Of a stretch of 64,000 bases of DNA, positions 61,260 through 64,000 are shown piece by piece. The translations under genes were made by a program, and so were the position numbers. Numbering within the stretch: position 1 is the stretch's first letter; each line of letters starts with the position of its first letter. Below the pieces are notes generated by a model. It made no database searches, was not told where the DNA came from, and saw only the letters and a program-made list of their open reading frames with translations. This stretch comes from JASDSY01 sp041441465 (GTDB lineage Bacteria; Muiribacteriota; UBA9980), in the NCBI GenBank assembly GCA_041441465.1, contig JASDSY010000001.1, positions 62,001 through 126,000 on the forward strand. Reading direction: 5' to 3'.

Positions 61260-62783
61260 TTATTTTGTCGACGATTTTCTTGTTGACTGCCTTGGCGGCC
61301 CGAATGGTAAGCCGGAACCCTTTTTACCCTGCAATTCGCTTTTTTCTTCCTTTAAAGCTTCAAGGCTCCATACTCTGTCATTTTCTTCAAGTCCTGCAAG
61401 AATCACGGTATATTCGCCGTTATTATCGCCAATAGTTATTTCGTGAAGCGCTTCTTTTCCCGTGCCTGCCACAGCCGAGCTTGAAAGTTTCACATAATGC
61501 TTTCCGCCTCTTTCAATAATCGATTCAGTCGGAACCATAACAGCGTCTTCTTTTTCGCTGATAATAATATCGGCATCGGCTGACATGCCCACCTTAACCT
61601 CGTCGGTACCGCTCAATAACTCCAAAGTCACGTCTATGACCGGCACATTATCTTTTAAATAAACGCGCGGGCCTATGCTGTATAACTTCGCCGCAAAGGT
61701 CTTTTTCGCAAAAGCGTCTAATTTTACATGACACGGCAGGTTTTCACGCAGTTTGTGTATGTCCGACTCGTCAACATTTGCGGTAATTCTCACCTGACTC
61801 AAGTCTGAAAGCGTAAGTATAGTGGTGCCGGAGTTTACAGATGACATACCGGAAGTTATGAAACCGCCTTCATCCACATACTTTTGAGATACGATACCTG
61901 TTATAGGCGCCAGGACGGTCGTATCTTTAAGCTGTTCGAGGGCGTCCTCATACATAAGTTCGCTTTTTTGAACCGACGCTTCAAAATCTTTTATTTCCTG
62001 CTCGCGTATTTTTAACGATTCGATTTTTATTTTAGAATCCTCTAAAGCCAAAATTGAAACTTCATATTGAGAATAAGCCTTCTGGATATCTTCAGACTGG
62101 TAACCGTTTTTTAGTAAAGCCAGCTTCTCACGGGCAGTCCTTACCTGCGCCTCGTTTACGTCAAGCGCCGCTTTAGCCGCTTCAAGCGCCGACTGGGAAA
62201 TTAAATTTTTCTGAAAAAGTTCCTTCTGTCTTTCATAACTTTTACGGGCATTATCGTAATTAGCGTTAGCCATGTCAACCTGAGCCTGGCCCTGGGATAT
62301 TTCCTCCGGCCTGGAGCCTTTTTTCAATAACTGAAGGTTAGCCCTGTTTAACTCGGCGGTGGCCGTCGCCTTAAGCAGTTCGTTATTATAAGATTTCTTG
62401 TCATTATCATAAGAAAGTTTAGCTTTTTCGAGCATCGCTTTCGAAGATTTCAAATCCGCTTCGCACTGTTTAACTTTTAAATTGATATTACGCTTGTCAA
62501 GGTAAGCTATAAGATCGCCTTTTTTAACAAAATCTCCCTCGTTAATCTTTAAATGTTCGACATTACCGCCGACCCTCGCCTTGACATCAACGCTCGACAG
62601 AGCAGAAATAACGCCCGTACACGAAACAAACGATTCAAATTTTCCGCGGATTACTTTTTTATACTTGGAACTATTTGATGAATCTGCGGAGGTTCCGTTG
62701 CTTTTGCTCATGAAAAAATAGTTGAATAATACCAGTAATATGATAAATATTATACTATTTTTTACGGTAATGTACTTTTTCAT
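61260..62783 (-). CDS. MacA/HlyD-type periplasmic adaptor protein
   Basis: 507 residues. An N-terminal membrane anchor (about 8-26) is followed by a lipoyl half (SVDVKARVGGNVEHLKINEGDFVKKGDLIAYLD). A very long alpha-helical hairpin (about 95-265) comes next. Then come the second lipoyl half (DTTVLAPITGIVSQKYVDEGGFI) and the beta-barrel domain. It bridges the inner-membrane MacB complex with the TolC duct. The hairpin is longer than in E. coli MacA (371 residues). Operon order is tolC-macA-ATPase-macB. Confidence 0.92.
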   Translation of the reverse strand: MKKYITVKNSIIFIILLVLFNYFFMSKSNGTSADSSNSSKYKKVIRGKFESFVSCTGVISALSSVDVKARVGGNVEHLKINEGDFVKKGDLIAYLDKRNINLKVKQCEADLKSSKAMLEKAKLSYDNDKKSYNNELLKATATAELNRANLQLLKKGSRPEEISQGQAQVDMANANYDNARKSYERQKELFQKNLISQSALEAAKAALDVNEAQVRTAREKLALLKNGYQSEDIQKAYSQYEVSILALEDSKIKIESLKIREQEIKDFEASVQKSELMYEDALEQLKDTTVLAPITGIVSQKYVDEGGFITSGMSSVNSGTTILTLSDLSQVRITANVDESDIHKLRENLPCHVKLDAFAKKTFAAKLYSIGPRVYLKDNVPVIDVTLELLSGTDEVKVGMSADADIIISEKEDAVMVPTESIIERGGKHYVKLSSSAVAGTGKEALHEITIGDNNGEYTVILAGLEENDRVWSLEALKEEKSELQGKKGSGLPFGPPRQSTRKSSTK

Positions 62784-62811
62784 TTTAATTCCTCATTTTT
62801 TATCAAATACT

Positions 62812-64000
62812 TTATTTGTAAAATTCCAGCTCGCCTATGCTTCTCCTGAATTTGCATTTAGCGCTTAAATAACTTCCCTGCGCCTGAATCAAGCCGGTCA
62901 TGGAGTTCGCGTAAATGATTTCCGAATCCAGAAGATCGATCATTGTAGCCAATCCGACTTTATACTGTTCGGTCGTTAAAGTTTTGGATAATTCAGAGGA
63001 TTCCACATTTTTCTTCGAGACTTCAATTTTTTCAAATGCTTCGCTCAAATTCAAATATGCCTGAGTTACTTCGTATCTTATGTTTAAAAGCAAGGTAGCC
63101 ATCTTCTGTTCTTCCGATTTTATTTTTTCCCTGATTTCGCCTATTTTATTTTCAGTTAAAGAGCCGTTAAATATAGGCATACTCAACATACCGGTAACTG
63201 AAAAAGATTTCTTTTTCGAGTCGGAGCCGTTATCGAAAGCCAGGCCTGCTCCGGAACCGATTGAAAACTGCGGCATCTTTTCAACCTCGACCTGATGCAG
63301 CTGTATCTTTAAATAATCAATGGAAGCCTGCTGCGACTTTACTTCTGTTCTATTGGCGACAGCCGCTGCTATAGATTTTTCGAGGTTTACGTCAAAGGTG
63401 TCGTATTTCAGGTCCTCGGTAAGCGCAAGAGCCTCATTTTCCATAAGTCCCATTGAAATCAGCAGGGAAAGGTTTGATTTTTTCGTATTATTCTGAGCGG
63501 TTATAAGAGCGAGTTTTTTTTCATAAGTATTAGCCTGCGCCCTTATCAAATCTGTTTTAGGAGATATGCCTACATTGAAATTGGCTTCGGCGAGTTCCTG
63601 ATGTAAAATCGAACTTTTCAAAGTATCTTCCGCAACTTTTTCAAGCTTTTTAGTCGTAATTGCGTTGTAAAAATTCTGAGCTACCGTTAAATATACGTCA
63701 AGTTTGGTCTTAGCGTAATTTAATTCTGATATTTCAAGATTTTTCGAAGCGGTTTTTACGTTATCCTGAAGCTTTCCCCAGTCATAGACAACCTGACTAT
63801 AAGTCAAATTGGCGCTGCGCGAGCCTGAATGGCTGTTAACGGTATTTCCATTTTGAGTATTTTCATTATCAGTCCAGGCTGTTTGCCCGTTTAAATTAAC
63901 CTGCGGTTTCAACCCTGATTTCGCCTGATTCAGCTTATACTTCTGCGAATCATAGTTATACTTTGCGTCGAGTATCTGAGGGTTTTTTTCTGCCGCTATC
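62812..64000 (-). CDS. TolC-family outer-membrane protein (cut by window edge)
   Basis: The visible part reads into the window from beyond 64000, with no stop in frame; at least 396 residues are present. Right at the edge the frame gives AAEKNPQILDAKYNYDSQKYKLNQAKSG, the standard start of the first OEP repeat, so only the signal peptide and a few residues are missing. The second repeat starts near SIAAAVANRTEVKSQQASIDYLKIQ. It ends 28 nt before the macA start, so the efflux duct and pump share an operon. It differs from the lipoprotein-type TolC at 47155. Confidence 0.92.
   Translation of the reverse strand, partial: IAAEKNPQILDAKYNYDSQKYKLNQAKSGLKPQVNLNGQTAWTDNENTQNGNTVNSHSGSRSANLTYSQVVYDWGKLQDNVKTASKNLEISELNYAKTKLDVYLTVAQNFYNAITTKKLEKVAEDTLKSSILHQELAEANFNVGISPKTDLIRAQANTYEKKLALITAQNNTKKSNLSLLISMGLMENEALALTEDLKYDTFDVNLEKSIAAAVANRTEVKSQQASIDYLKIQLHQVEVEKMPQFSIGSGAGLAFDNGSDSKKKSFSVTGMLSMPIFNGSLTENKIGEIREKIKSEEQKMATLLLNIRYEVTQAYLNLSEAFEKIEVSKKNVESSELSKTLTTEQYKVGLATMIDLLDSEIIYANSMTGLIQAQGSYLSAKCKFRRSIGELEFYK

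Noticed and set aside
1..64000. CRISPR arrays, tRNA or rRNA genes
   Set aside because: No regularly spaced short repeats, cloverleaf-like segments or rRNA signature sequences were seen.

Overview
The window is AT-rich DNA (by eye about one third G+C) from a diderm, Gram-negative-type bacterium. Evidence for an outer membrane is a TonB-dependent receptor, an ExbB-ExbD-TonB motor, two TolC-family channels, a MacAB-type exporter and several lipobox proteins. TGA is used as an ordinary stop. Promoters are close to sigma-70 consensus (TTGACA/TTGACT, 16-18 nt, TATAAT or TAAAAT). Large TPR proteins, a BatD homologue and a GH114 protein would fit one of the poorly cultured deep-branching phyla, but I cannot name the taxon. 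There are no rRNA, tRNA, CRISPR, transposase or phage structural genes.

Layout. 1-8 kb: BatD N-terminus (cut by the left edge), thiol peroxidase tpx, a DUF3592 membrane protein, a GH114 protein, two TPR proteins with a small Cys-rich lipoprotein, and YqeB. 8-10 kb: two unrecognised minus-strand genes (HTH protein, zinc-ribbon protein). 9.9-12.3 kb: XRE-cupin regulator with a CPA-type cation/proton antiporter. 12.5-17.8 kb: treS-otsAB-clc, a trehalose/anion-flux operon. 18-20 kb: sensor kinase. 20.3-22.2 kb: P5C dehydrogenase behind a structured leader RNA. 22.6-26.3 kb: THEP1-like NTPase and a FecBCD-type metal-chelate importer. 26.6-36.4 kb: an island bracketed by two direct copies of a structured, non-coding element of about 260 bp. 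It holds an AraC/GyrI regulator, a Cys-rich protein, a compact operon of five very AT-rich genes (HEPN-like, unknown, SecB-like chaperone, helical protein, caspase-like peptidase), an unknown protein and a type IIG restriction-modification enzyme. 36.4-41.6 kb: GapN-type dehydrogenase, NCS2 purine permease, phospholipase D-like protein. 42-55 kb: response regulator, TrmO-like protein, a FecCD permease remnant, two paralogous methyltransferases, TonB receptor, TolC, histidine kinase, lipoprotein and ExbB-ExbD-TonB; this reads as a chelated-metal uptake region. 54.9-57.8 kb: second XRE-cupin regulator, membrane TPR protein and a small protein. 57.8-64 kb: degenerate histidine kinase fused to a receiver, then macB-ATPase-macA-tolC (tolC cut by the right edge).

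Most novel candidates: the five-gene SecB-like/caspase-like operon inside the repeat-bracketed island (possible defence system); the paired structured elements, whose internal hairpin changes sequence but keeps pairing; the leader RNA upstream of the P5C dehydrogenase; and an identical palindromic operator placed between -35 and -10 of two promoters 11.5 kb apart.
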